From: Erythroxylum novogranatense
Lineage: Eukaryota; Streptophyta; Magnoliopsida; Malpighiales; Erythroxylaceae
Assembly (NCBI GenBank): GCA_029891385.1
Contig: CM057225.1
Coordinates: forward strand, 16,296,620-16,360,619
Direction: 5' to 3'
Length of the DNA stretch: 64,000 bases
Shown: piece by piece, positions 1-11,276 of the stretch
Position numbering within the stretch: position 1 is the stretch's first letter
How the letters are laid out: each line of letters opens with the position of its first letter
Translations under genes and position numbers: made by a program
Notes under the pieces: model-generated
What the model was told of the DNA's origin: nothing
What the model saw: only the letters and a program-made list of their open reading frames with translations
The model's database searches: none

Positions 1-1220
1 AACGTCATCATACCATGCAGAAGCTGATTAGTGTCCTCTTTTGGTGGCTGTGGTTGCACCGTCAACGCTTGCTGATCGGGAAACTGGTTTGTAGATGGTC
101 CAGCTCCACTCCCTTGTTGAAAACGGTTGGGTGCTCTTCCTTCATTATTCCTCCAACTGAAGTTAGGATGAGATCTCCATCCTTCGTTATATGTGTTGGA
201 GTACGGGTCTCACTTAGAATTTTGTCTGCACGGGTAAACAGCAGACACTTCTTCATACCTTCCAGGACAGACACTGGAAATGTGCATCACCGATCCACAA
301 GATTCGCAACTAGGTGCGACCAGTTCAGTGGAAGACGATGGGCGATGCACATTCAGATTCTTAAGCTCAGCCGTGATCGAGGATAACTGTGAAGTTATCT
401 TATGCTCCAAGGAATCCACCTTCGATTCCAGGCTTTCCATACTCTTAGTTTGAGCCGTCATGGCTCCTACTTCATTCACATTCCTGGAATCTCTGACACT
501 ATATTGCTGATGATTTAGGGCCATCCTCTTGATCAAGGCCCATGCTTCAGGTGCGGTGAGGTCAATCAACGAACCTCCCGACGCAGCATCCAACATTCCC
601 TTTCTTGATTTTCACCCCATCGCAAAAATATTGAACCAATTGTTCATCGTGGATCCGATGATGGGGCACCGAGATAACAGATCTTGGAATCTGCTCCAAA
701 ATCATATAAGGATTCGTAATAATCCCTTGGCGAATAAATCTCTTTTCGCATCGACGAAGTCCTCGAGGCTGGAAAATATTTTTCCAGGAAAGCTTTCCGC
801 AAGTTGGCCCAACTATGATAGGCATTCGCGACATGCCTTGGGAGGCTCATGTACCACTCCCGGGCCTTTCCTTCTAACGACAAGTGGAATACCTTCCACA
901 GCACCTGGTCCAGATGTGCTCCTACAGGCTTCATACTTTGACAGATCATTGTGAGGGCCTGAAGATGCATGTAGGGGTCCTCTCCCACCAAACCGTGAAA
1001 TTTGGGTAGGGAGTTAATCAATAAACCTTTAACTTTGAAATTTACGTCGAAGTTAGGGCAGGCAGCAGTGAAAGGATCGTAGTTTACGTCCGAGGTTGTA
1101 GCTTCTCGGATGGTTCTACGTCTGATGTTTGCATTGTTGTCATCTACGCGTTCTGGTCTTTATTAAGACCGTGATCTCCATTTTGGGGTGGTTGACCGGG
1201 ATATTCTTGGTGTTCACCAT
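1..1220 (-). pseudogene. gag: Athila-like gag, frameshifted and partial
   Basis: Gag would form the nucleocapsid/core particle of the retrotransposon. A likely ATG is at 1220. The reading then changes frame before about 1140 and runs through a retrotransposon gag domain at 1021-644, with the conserved stretches INSLPKFHGLVGEDPY and FLEKYFPASRTSSMRKEI. It continues in another frame at 700-562 (HDEQLVQYFCDG) and in a third at 596-210. The last part carries a coiled-coil-like segment (MESLESKVDSLEHKI) and a CxxC-x4-H-type zinc-knuckle remnant (CESCGSVMHISSVCP, last Cys present). At least three frameshifts and some stops break it, so it cannot be expressed as one protein. The family call rests on recognisable gag motifs. 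Confidence 0.8.
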
Positions 1221-1736
1221 CTCGATTCTAATCGATCTAGTGTGCTAAGTCTTTCTTGCTCTCTCTTGTTTTCCTAAGTTGTCTAAGGTGTCGCTCAATT
1301 TCAAAGTTGAAAATGAACTAGCCTAAGTCTACTGGCATGCACAAGAGAAGTTCACCTAAGATAGCTCACTAAAACGACAACGGATAGCAAGGCTTCAATT
1401 CACTCGAGTTATTGCGACGTGTAGTAATTATTTGCAATGAATCGAATAATTGTAACTTCATTGCGGCGAATATATGAACTTCGCTGCGGCGATTAATGAA
1501 CTATTTGTGACGAATGATGAACTCGTCACGACCGAAGAAGAACCCAAAGAAAGCAAACGAATCAGAATAAACACTTAAAACAAAGCGTAATGAAATCACA
1601 AACAGATTAACACTAAAAACACTTAGCGTAAAAGAAATTAAATAAAATTATGCAATGCAAACAAAATGTAAACAACAAAAATTAAGATCAAAACAAACAC
1701 AGCTAACCTAGAGAACCAATTAATTTGATTCCCAAG
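1221..1736 (-). other. Athila-like 5' leader, no coding seen
   Basis: Between PBS and gag start. It is AT-rich and contains repeated TGCGGCGA/TGCGACG-like CG-bearing words at about 1418-1525. No domain is recognisable. Confidence 0.5.
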
Positions 1737-1746
1737 AACGACGCCT
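1737..1746 (-). other. Primer-binding site, tRNA-Asp-like
   Basis: The minus strand reads AGGCGTCGTT followed by CTTGGGAATC. Eight of ten bases match the complement of the 3' end of plant tRNA-Asp (TGGCGCCGTT). It lies four bases inside the proposed LTR end, the expected place for a PBS. Confidence 0.5.
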
Positions 1747-1750
1747 AATT

Positions 1751-4319
1751 TGATCGGTGACTTATCGTTCAATTTAAGAATTGATCCTTGGAAACGGTCA
1801 AATAAAATTTATACCAAGGATTGCAATACAGATGCAACCTCGGTTAGACTCTCAAGGAACCAATGCACCAATTGATCCTAGACTAGCCTAATGTTTGAAT
1901 TATGCATGCAATGAAAGCAATAAAAGGGGTTTTGATTGATTAATCTAAAATTAAACTAAACTAAAGCAAAGATAAATATTTTGGGATTTTGAAAAGATAA
2001 GGCAATTTAAATTAAATGAGACTGAAAACTATTAATTAAAACTCTCCCGAAAATGTGGCTCGGTCATCATCACTCAAAATAAATATCGGGTTTAAAATCC
2101 ACTAAGTTTGAAAACACAACCTTAATAACTCGTTAAGTCCAAGATTTAATTGATCAACTCGATAAATTAAAGCTTGTTAAAACCCTAGTGTATGGCATGA
2201 AATGATTTATGCAATAAGTTAACCAGATAAAACACAATCAATTCAATCAAACACAACTAGGTAGATTAAATTAACTCATGCAAATCATTTAACATATATG
2301 AAACTTCATGTATTTCGAACAATATCCAACACAAACTAATCCACACCATAAATCAAAGTTTTACGTCCAATTAAACTATAGCGGATTCAATCCATCATAT
2401 ATCGCAATCTCCAACTCGGAGGTTTTACAAAACATGACAAAATCTAAAACTATGGTTGATTACCCCTTGAAGCTCATGGAACTCCGACCTTCGCTACATT
2501 TTCGAGAATCTTGATTTAGCCGCTCATGACTTCGCCAACTCTATCCTTCTGGAGAATCACCGATACTCATGATCAAACGATTTAACTGTTGAAGATGAAG
2601 ACAATAACGTTGTGCGTGGCTGAACTCAGTAATACGTAATGAAAACCTATTAGAAGCGAAAACGAAAAGAATGAAAGAAACTAGAGAAGAACGAAGAAAA
2701 GGAGGAAAAGAAAACTCACATGCGGCGTCCTTTTTTGCCCTAAATGGCAAGTTTTTATAGGGATACGTGCGGGCGGGCCTGAACAATGGATACTTTGCCA
2801 AATATAGGCGGGTTACCCGACATTATTGCGCGCGAATGGTCTGTAGTTCGTCATGGCGAAATCCGGATGGTCACCGTCGCAATAAGTAATTGCATTTAAT
2901 TTATTCGCCGCGAATGGAGGTTTAGGTTCGCCCAAATAATCTCGCAGTATGTTGACTTCTTGAATGTTGACTCCTTTGGTCCTACAAAATACAACCCATT
3001 TGCAGTATCAATTGTCCCAATAAAATTATGCGAATTAATGACAAATGACAACAAAATATCGACAATGTACAATTTATCAAAACTCAATGTGCGGGACCAA
3101 AATAAGCATAAAAATCATAGATCAGGAGTCAACAGATGCATAATTACTAGAGAAAACGGGCCTAATTTATAGTATAAATTTGGTCCAATCAATAACAAAT
3201 CATTATCAAGAAATCTTCGGGCCAAACTATTCCATAGAAGCATTAATAAGACATCAATAATCTTATTTTGACTAGTTCAGTCCCTAAAACCCTAAAAAAT
3301 TAGGAAATAATTCAAGGTTCCTGCACATGAGTTTGTCATGGGAAATATTAGGGAAACAAGCATAACTCAAGCTCTAGTCACTATTTTATCATGAAACTTT
3401 CACAGAGGTTAAGCTAAGACGTATATCTACAACTTTCATTATTTGAGTTTCTTGAAATTCAAGCTTTAAAGATATGTAAAATAGATCGAAAGAGGAAGAT
3501 TAAATTGAAACTAGAATTTCGATCTACCTTGGTAACTTATTTCCTTCTCTTCCCCTTTTTCTTTCCTTCTCTCTCTCATTTTTGTTTTTCTCCCTCTTCT
3601 AACCTCACGGAAGATCCTCACTCTCCTTTATGTTGCCTTTTTCATCTATTTCTCTAGAAGGTTCAAAGAAAGTCAAATGAATCCATGCGTCACGATTCTA
3701 TGAGTCCAAGCGTTATTCTTCTATTGGTACATGTGTTATTCTTCTATTGGTCAATGTGTTACTAACTTTAGGCTCCACATATCACTCATTTAAGCCTCCA
3801 TATTTTGCTACTGGTAAGGGTACACATGTTACTAATTGTAGGGCTACATATGTCATCATTTATAAAGCTATACATATCACCATTATAAAGCTCCACATAT
3901 AACCAAAGGGTCACTTGCCACAAATATAAAATGCCATTTGTATCTAATTTTACCATTTGGTAATCCTACTAAGTCAATTTATACATTGACTCCTCAAAAT
4001 TTGATTTTAATAATTAACTTCAAATCACTAACTTATATCCGTCAATTTCTAATTTAATTCTAATTCATCAAAATCATATCCAAGCATCCCGAAAATGTCA
4101 ATTAAGTGCACATAAAACATTTGTCACTTATTTCTCATATTTATAAACAATAATCTATGTGTGTATGCTAATCTCATGCATGTACGTAATAACAAATTTG
4201 TATCCTAATGCACCAAATTAATCATCTAGCAATATAAATTATTTCATTTAATGCGATATGTATGAGCTTAATTTTCTAAACCCTCCGATCCTCAACAATT
4301 TAGGAGACAGGATATTACA
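1751..4319 (-). repeat. 5' LTR of the Athila-like element
   Basis: On the minus strand it starts TGTAATATCC at 4319 and ends ACCGATCA at 1751, giving 2569 bp with TG...CA ends. It contains the CTACAACTTTCAT word (about 3430-3460) and the CG-bearing cluster (2820-2930) seen in other LTRs of the window. The partner LTR is outside the window, so both boundaries are inferred from the termini and the adjacent PBS. Confidence 0.6.
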
Positions 4320-4596
4320 AAAAGCTATTAACTATTATAATAACTATTGCCTATGAATGATGCGAATCTCTCAAACTCACAAATAGAGGTTTATAAGGAT
4401 GCTTCGGTGATTTTAGGATGATAATTGCTATTTGTCAAATAGACAAGTTTAATCCAGTATATATGCATCTTTACCTTTGTTGCTTGTTGGAAATTAATCA
4501 TTTTATTTTGTTTTTAAACTTCTATTGTCTTATAGTTGCTTGGTGAGACTAATTTGACAGTGGTATTCCAAAATTGCAAAGATTTGTAACTTGAAA
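4320..4596. other. Unassigned flank between LINE tail and Athila LTR
   Basis: 277 bp, AT-rich, no coding potential or recognised repeat. It is the sequence into which the LINE inserted, and may be a remnant of the disrupted G LTR, but I see no similarity that proves this. Confidence 0.4.
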
Positions 4597-5478
4597 TTTT
4601 TTTTGATGAATGGTAAAAGGTATATTCATCAAAGAGATATGTTCAACTTCAAAGGAGCATACCCTAGTCAAAAGAATAAGGGGACGACAAATCCAAAAGT
4701 GCCTTATGTCCTAAAATGGACCCAAACACCCTAAAAGCCCAGTACACCCAAAAATTCCAAAAAGAATGGGCCATCCTACAAACTTGTAAAAATCTACACT
4801 AATTACACTGAAGTCCATAGAGCGCCTACCAACCTAGGTACAGTAGAGCATGCGACCCTTCCTTGTTCACTATCAGCCCACAGATAGAAAGCCCAAGTAA
4901 CTCAGCTCAGTCGGAGGATGTAGTGGGTCATGAGGCTAGGGAGAAAAGGAATCCAGCATTGTTCCTTTAATCCAGTAGCCTAATCCATTGAGGGTGCCTA
5001 TATATCCTGATAGACGCTGCTCCCACCAGGCTCTACGACATCATTCTACACCCCTTATGCGACACCATGTACTCCAGACGGTCAACTTCTACCCTCTAGG
5101 CCAGCGGCATCGTTCCACACCTTCTTAAAACGATGTCGTCCTGCAGCAATCAGCGACGTCGTTTCGCATAAATCCAGGAGTTGCCATTTCCACTCCACCC
5201 AAAGTGACACCATACAACTTTTGTCTATGCAGCACCATTTCATTCCTCTCATGTAAAGCCATTCACGCATCCCAAAGCGACTTCGTTCTAGGTCAAACCA
5301 AGTTCTCACCCCGCCTCCAGCACGACATCGTTCCTCCCAATCCGACTCTCACAAAGCATTCCATGTGGCACCATTTAACATCAGCCCAGCACTATGTCGT
5401 TTCGCTTATAGGCCGAACGACGTCGTCACCTTGCACCCACCTTATACGATCTTAGGATCACCATCAACCCACCACCTC
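4597..5478 (-). mobile_element. LINE fragment 3: 3' UTR and poly(A) tail
   Basis: The minus strand ends in ACCATTCATC followed by A8 (plus-strand T run 4597-4604), typical of plant L1-type LINE 3' ends. Upstream lies a long 3' UTR with a degenerate array of ACGACGTCGTTT-like words (about 5100-5430). The piece is joined to LINE fragment 2 across solo LTR D, whose ACCTC duplication flanks it at 5474-5478 and 16452-16456. Confidence 0.75.
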
Positions 5479-6178
5479 TGTTGGACCCCAACCTGAAGTA
5501 TGAAAATGAAATCAAATGAGTGTTTTGTATGTGATTTGTGTTATAGATGATTATGATATTGGAATGTGAATCATGTATGGATGGTGAGTCGAGAGACCTT
5601 AATGCGTAATTATGGTGATACATATGAGATATTATGCAAATCAAGAGAGGAACTTGGTGAATGGCGAATGCTATTAAATGTAAGAAATCATATGAATTGA
5701 GGCTGAGAATTGGATAAATTCCAAATGATAGTTGAATTGTTATAAATGTTTTGCAATTAAGAAAGTGAAGTTAGGATGAATGTTAAATGTGTATACTGAT
5801 TCAAAGGAAATTAGAGAATGATTGAAATAGAATTGGCCAAAGTTGCCTTCTTTGAAGTTGTAGCTTGCTCTTTTATCTTTCTAACGAGATCAAGTATGTA
5901 AGATTTCGAGATCGGAGTTAAGAGTTATAGTTGATACAAGTTATGATGTTATATAAGATTTATGTTAGTGATAGCTTTGATGAATGTTTGAGAATTGTGG
6001 TTTTGATGAACCAATTTAGTTGAGTTTTGAGAAGTTCATGAATTGAATTTATTGCTTGAATTGTTATGAAGTGTTTAGACCTTTGAATAAGTAAAATTTG
6101 TGAAGATTATAAGTGTATATGATGTTAGTTTGGTTGTGAGAAATATGGGAAAAAGGTTTGAATGGGTTTGGAAAATCC

Positions 6179-6412
6179 ATGTCCGTTAAACGAACTCTGA
6201 ATGGGTTTGGAAAACCCATGTCCGTTAAACGGACATGGGATTCCATTTAACGGACAGCCTCGGGTCAAAAGGACCCCTCCCCTTGCTCATGTCTGTTAGG
6301 CGGACATGTATGTCCGTTTAACGGACATTCTCAGATGGTTTGATACTTTTTGGGCCGTATGTATCCGTTAAACGGACACGCATGTCCGTTTAACGGACAG
6401 TCACGGGTCAAC
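6179..6412. repeat. Cluster of GTCCGTTAAACGGAC palindromes in LTR D
   Basis: A near-perfect 15-bp inverted repeat (stem GTCCGTT/AACGGAC, one central base) recurs in both orientations about six times, some copies degenerate, within about 230 bp. Confidence 0.85.
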
Positions 6413-6564
6413 TGATGAAAAATGAGATTTTGACCATTTTAGAGGCCGAAAATACTAGTTGTAGATCTTGATGTTATCTTTCCAATGGCACAAGAATGAA
6501 GGCATTTGGATATTTGTAGAAAAAGTTATGGCATTTGCGCCAAAAGAGTTTCAAATCGATTTCG

Positions 6565-7556
6565 GGTTTGAACATGTTGAGTTGTTTTGCTCATAACTCA
6601 CTCATCTGACCTCGGATTGAGGCGATTATTGAAGCATTGAATTCCTAACACATGTATCCTTCTCTCCATGAAAATTTGTATCATTTGGAGTTGAATTGAA
6701 AGAGCTTGATTGAATCTTATGATAATCGAAATGATTTGCCTCATTCTGATCTTGTTATTTTCCTTCCTCATCTGACCTTGTCAAATCATTTGCTTATATC
6801 TTCTCCGTCCGACATCCGAATGACTTGGTTCTCGAAGCGTTGGATTCCTAAGACAATGAAGTTCATGTTATGTGAAAATTATAAATTTTTAGAGATTTAA
6901 TTGAGCAAGATTATTTGAATCAAAGTGAGACAGGAAAGTTTCTGAAAATACATGTGTTATTTATGAAGTTAATTTGAGTGATTATGCATTGGGTTATGTT
7001 TAATTTTGGATGATTAATTATTAGGGTTTATGCCCAAATTTTGAGATTTGGGGATTTTGGGGTTTGAACATGTTGAGTTGTTTTGATCATAACTCACTCA
7101 TCCGACCTCGGATTGAGGCAATTATTGAAGCATTGAATTCCTAACACATGTATCCTTCTCTCCATGAAAATTTGTATCATTTGGAGTTGAATTGAAAGAG
7201 CTTGATTGAATCTTATGATAATCCGAATGATTTGCCTCATTCTGATCTTGCTATTTTCCTTCCTCATTCGACCTTGTCAAATCATTTGCTTATATCTTCT
7301 CCGTCCGACATCCGAATGACTTGGTTCTCGAAGCGTTGGATTCCTAAGACAATGAAGTTCATGTTATGTGAAAATTATAAATTTTTAGAGATTTAATTGA
7401 GTAAGATTATTTGAATCAAAGTGAGACAGGAAAGTTTCTGAAAATACATGTGTTATTTATGAAGTTAATTTGAGTGATTATGCATTAGGTTATGTTTAAT
7501 TTTGGATGATTAATTATTAGGGTTTATGCCCAAATTTTGAGATTTGGGGATTTTGG
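6565..7556 (+). repeat. Tandem duplication, about 496-bp unit, in LTR D
   Basis: 6565-7060 and 7061-7556 are near identical and head to tail. The shared start is GGTTTGAACATG, and both contain the GACCTCGGATTGAGG module. The two short matching open frames at 6706-6900 and 7202-7396 are only a consequence of the duplication. Confidence 0.95.
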
Positions 7557-8729
7557 GAGTTCTTGATTTAGATAGCATGAAATGAGTATGGGCTTGTAAA
7601 TCAAGTAAGCAATTTTGAGAAATATGATGGTTATGCTCTTGGATTTGGTTGATTATGGTTTAGGTAATTTTAAGTGGAAGAATCAAGGAAGCTATGGACA
7701 ATTGATGATTGGATCAAGCTTATGGCATGGAATATGAGGTGGGTTTCATGTTTATAGTTGAATAATAAGCCATTAAAATTTTCCCAAATTGTTGAAAGAA
7801 TAAAATGATTTCAAGTATTTTATAATTACGCATATATTGTTTTCAAATGATTTGAAGAATTGGTTTATATGTATTCATATACTCCATGAATTGAATTTGA
7901 ATTGATAAATTGTGAATTATTGTGAACATGCATAAATGCATTGTGAGCATGATGATGTTATGCCATTGAATTGTGTTATGACATTTTGATATGAATGGAA
8001 AGAATATGAAAAGCATGAAAGCATTGCTTATGTGATTGTGGGTAGAGAGGAACTGCTGTTTCGTAAGTCACGCCGACGTTGACAATAGCCTTCTCCCGCT
8101 GGCCGCTTGTGCCACACGAGATCTCGAAAATAGACTCGCTTAGCTCACGGAGTAAACTTCGTCTCTACTACCGCTCACGGAACCTCTCGAGCCATTTGAT
8201 TTATGCATTTGCATTTGATGTGTTGTGATGTGATGAAATTGAGGAGTATGCTTTGAAGCAAAAATCTCATCAAGTGTGTTTTGATGCATTGAATCATGAT
8301 TTATGAAGTTTTTAAATTTCTTGACAAATTGTCAACTTGGGAAATATGTGTTACATGAATTTTCAAAGAGAGTTTTACAATGGAAATGAACAATTTCAAT
8401 AGTTTTGCTTATGATTGGTTATAAGCATGTTACCCACGGGCTTTTTAAGCTCACCCTGTAACATCCCGTTACTGTTAGCAAGGGCATTATGGCAATATTG
8501 GGATTGACTGATAGGCTTTACTGTATTTACTGACTGAGCATGCTTCTGGCCTCTAATTATAGAGGAACTGGTCTACTGCATATGCATATTTATTTATTCA
8601 TTGGTACATGCATTCATGATTTTCTGGTATTTAATTGTGAATTGGAATTGACTGAATTGACTGGTTTGTGAATTGATCGAATTATAAACTGACTGGACTT
8701 AAATTTGGACTGAATTGGAGACTTATGTC

Positions 8730-8747
8730 TATATATATATATATATA
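8730..8747 (+). promoter_or_regulatory. TATA region expanded to a TA microsatellite (C, 5' LTR)
   Basis: Aligns by flanking sequence (GTCTATA...TAGCTAAGTT) with the plain TATAAATA box of LTR E at 21755-21762. Probable core promoter; the 3' LTR copy is at 13010-13028. Confidence 0.6.
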
Positions 8748-10894
8748 GCTAAGTTGAAATTTGGGGGAACTTACCTAATGACCTAAGGCAAAATCAATTT
8801 CTTCTTTTCCCTCCCACGGTGAGTCTTCTCTCCTTCGACGGTGTCATGCGATTTCTCCCATTGGTGAGATTCGTTGATTTTCTCTTATGATTTTCCCCTC
8901 AATGTGTTAGACTAACATGTCTATAGTGATTGGTGAAGGTTAGAAGCTTGGAGAGTGTTTGATCGTGGGTTTCGAAGGATTTTAGGGTTTACGGATTTGA
9001 TTCTTCGATTGGTAAGTTTCTATAATTTAATGTTGTTATTACTGGTTATTTGAGTATTTTATGGCATTTATTGGGTTAGATTTGGTAGTTGGAGTGTTTA
9101 ATGGAGGTTTTAAGTGTATTAATGGCGGAAGATCGATCGGAGAAGACGATTCGGTCTTCGACGTCGCGATTTGAGCACCGTATGTTAGGGCTTCGTCGCG
9201 ACGAGTAATTAGATTTAATTGAACTTATTAGTCGCGACGAGCTCGGGTAGACGTCGCGACGAGAGTGGATTGGTACGTCGCGACGAGTGGTCTCCACGTC
9301 AGCGATTTAGCGATGCTCCACGTCGTATGACGGGGGCGAGGTCGCGACGAAAGGGTCAATTTTCGATCGACTATATATATGTGGGTTTATTGGACATAAC
9401 TTATGGTGTAGACCTCCGATTGAGGTGATTCTCAATTTACTGTGAACTAAGGAAAGAGGTCTACCATTAAGGAAAAATTGAGAGTTGGAATTTAATTGAA
9501 ATGGTACTGATTCTTGAGATTAAGGTTAATTATGGGTTATAGTGTGATCTAAGTACTGAATTGAGACAATTGGAGTTCTAATTGAGATTTTCACTGGATA
9601 ATTTGACTGATGGATATGAAATTGTTATAGGGTATATGAATTGAGAAAATTGAACTGAACTGAGGATTGAACTAAATCAGTATTGATCCAATTGAGTGAA
9701 GAGTTGAGATCGATCATAGGATATCGGAATGAGGTTTTAGTACCGGAAATCGTGATCATGCATTGGACATAATTTCATAGAGACATATGCATTCTCGCAT
9801 CGCTTAATTGAGCGATTTTGTAATGGATTGATCAGATCGTTATAAAGGCACCGTTGGATCGTCGTTCCACGGGCATTGCTGGGACTTCCAGGCAGTAGCT
9901 CGAAAGTTACAGGTGAGTAACCTAGTTGGTTTCTCAAATTCTTGAGTGTCTAAATGTTCACTGTAAATTACTTGATAACGTGAAGTACATGATTACTGAA
10001 TTATATGTGATTGGATTGCACTGTATTATTACTGAAATGTATATGACTGAGTTGCATGCTCTTACTGTATAGAACTGAACAATGTGAATTGCACTGTATG
10101 ACTGCATGACTACTGGAAAGGAGTACGATCGCATTGTATGTGTTTATTGTATTGGATCGAATTACTGAATCACTGAGTACTGTTACACTGGGCTTTATAG
10201 CTATACACTGTAAATTACTGAATCACTGAATACTGAATTTCTGTATGTTACTGAGAAATACACTACCGGGCTTTTATAGCCATATACTGAGCTACTGAAT
10301 ACTGAATTTATTGAACACTGCATTGCATGCATAAATGCATGATCAGATAAAGGATCGCGGACCCAAGTTGCTAATCTCATGAAAAGAGCCTAGAGCTCGA
10401 ACATCGCATCGTCGGGCTAGGCAGGGGAGAAATCGACGCGCGTCCCATCGATCATTGTTACTACTGACCGCGCCGAGCTCGAGGGATTTATCCTAAGATC
10501 AGATCGATCGCCTAGCCCGAGGGGAGAAATCTCGACGCGTCGTCAATGATCATTGATCGAGCACTTGGGCACAACATCAATAACCGGAAAGAGTCTCATA
10601 TGCATCATATACATGATTGATTGAATTGCCAAATTGTGTGATGATTATGGAATCGAGTGATGCCATGATTTATCAGAATTGTGATGTGATATCGTGAACC
10701 GCATTATGCTACCGTAATATTGTTACCGACATCAGATAATCGATATAGACTCATCGTATAATCGTTACGTAAACGGTTCTACGCTATTGTATTAGTGTTA
10801 TCGACATCGATATCTTGTAAATCTGTTATATAATACCGTTAATTAATATTATCGTGCGTGCTATACGCAATTTGCGTAATGCATGATTTGAGTG

Positions 10895-10957
10895 AACCAT
10901 CGATGATGGTTTTCACCGAGTTCGCAAACTCACCCAACATTGCAACTTATTTTTCAG
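10895..10957 (+). promoter_or_regulatory. Double hairpin plus acceptor-like site (C, 5' LTR)
   Basis: AACCATCGATGATGGTT (10895-10911) then GAGTTCGCAAACTC (10918-10931), then CACCC and a pyrimidine-rich run ending CAG at 10955-10957. Confidence 0.7.
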
Positions 10958-11264
10958 AAATCGAAGAGTACCCGTTAGCAAAACGGGAGTATGTTCGCAG
11001 GATTCAAGTGAAGGTCAAGTCGGATCGGTTCGGTCTCGAATTGCATGTCTTGACTTTTGTACTAAAATGGTTATTTGTATTCGTAAGATTGATCTCATTG
11101 GCTATTGAAAATGTTTGTACCCAATTGGATAGACTTCGCGCATTTGTTTTTAAAAGTAATGTACCGATTTCGATCGAGTGGTTAGACGCCATTCTCGCGG
11201 GGCACGGACCGGATATCTTTGTGGATGTCGGGTTCGGATCTGCGCGGTGTGGGTGTTACATTTG

Positions 11265-11276
11265 TAGTATCGAGCC
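11265..11276 (+). other. PBS of element C, altered tRNA-iMet type
   Basis: TAGTATCGAGCC, four bases after the LTR end. It matches TGGTATCAGAGC apart from the second base and a CAG-to-CG change. Confidence 0.7.

Larger units (their letters stand above)
1..4319 (-). mobile_element. Athila-like Ty3/gypsy retrotransposon, 5' part
   Basis: Read on the minus strand the order is LTR (4319 to 1751), PBS-like site, about 0.5 kb leader, then gag, which leaves the window at base 1. The gag resembles Athila/Tat-type plant gypsy gag, and the PBS resembles the tRNA-Asp site used by those lineages rather than the initiator-Met site of the other elements here. Pol and the 3' LTR would lie left of the window. 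The target-site duplication cannot be checked because only one end is present. Confidence 0.75.
8457..11260 (+). repeat. 5' LTR of element C
   Basis: Starts TGTAACATCCCG, ends GGGTGTTACA. It carries a TA-repeat in place of a TATA box, a donor-like GGTAAGTTT at 9011, five GTCGCGACGA words (9195-9350), a second donor-like AGGTGAGTAACC at 9911, the double hairpin at 10895-10931 and TTTTTCAG ending at 10957. Confidence 0.92.

Noticed and set aside
6706..7396. Two near-identical 64-codon frames as a small duplicated gene
   Set aside because: They are part of a 496-bp tandem duplication inside solo LTR D and have no start context or family match.
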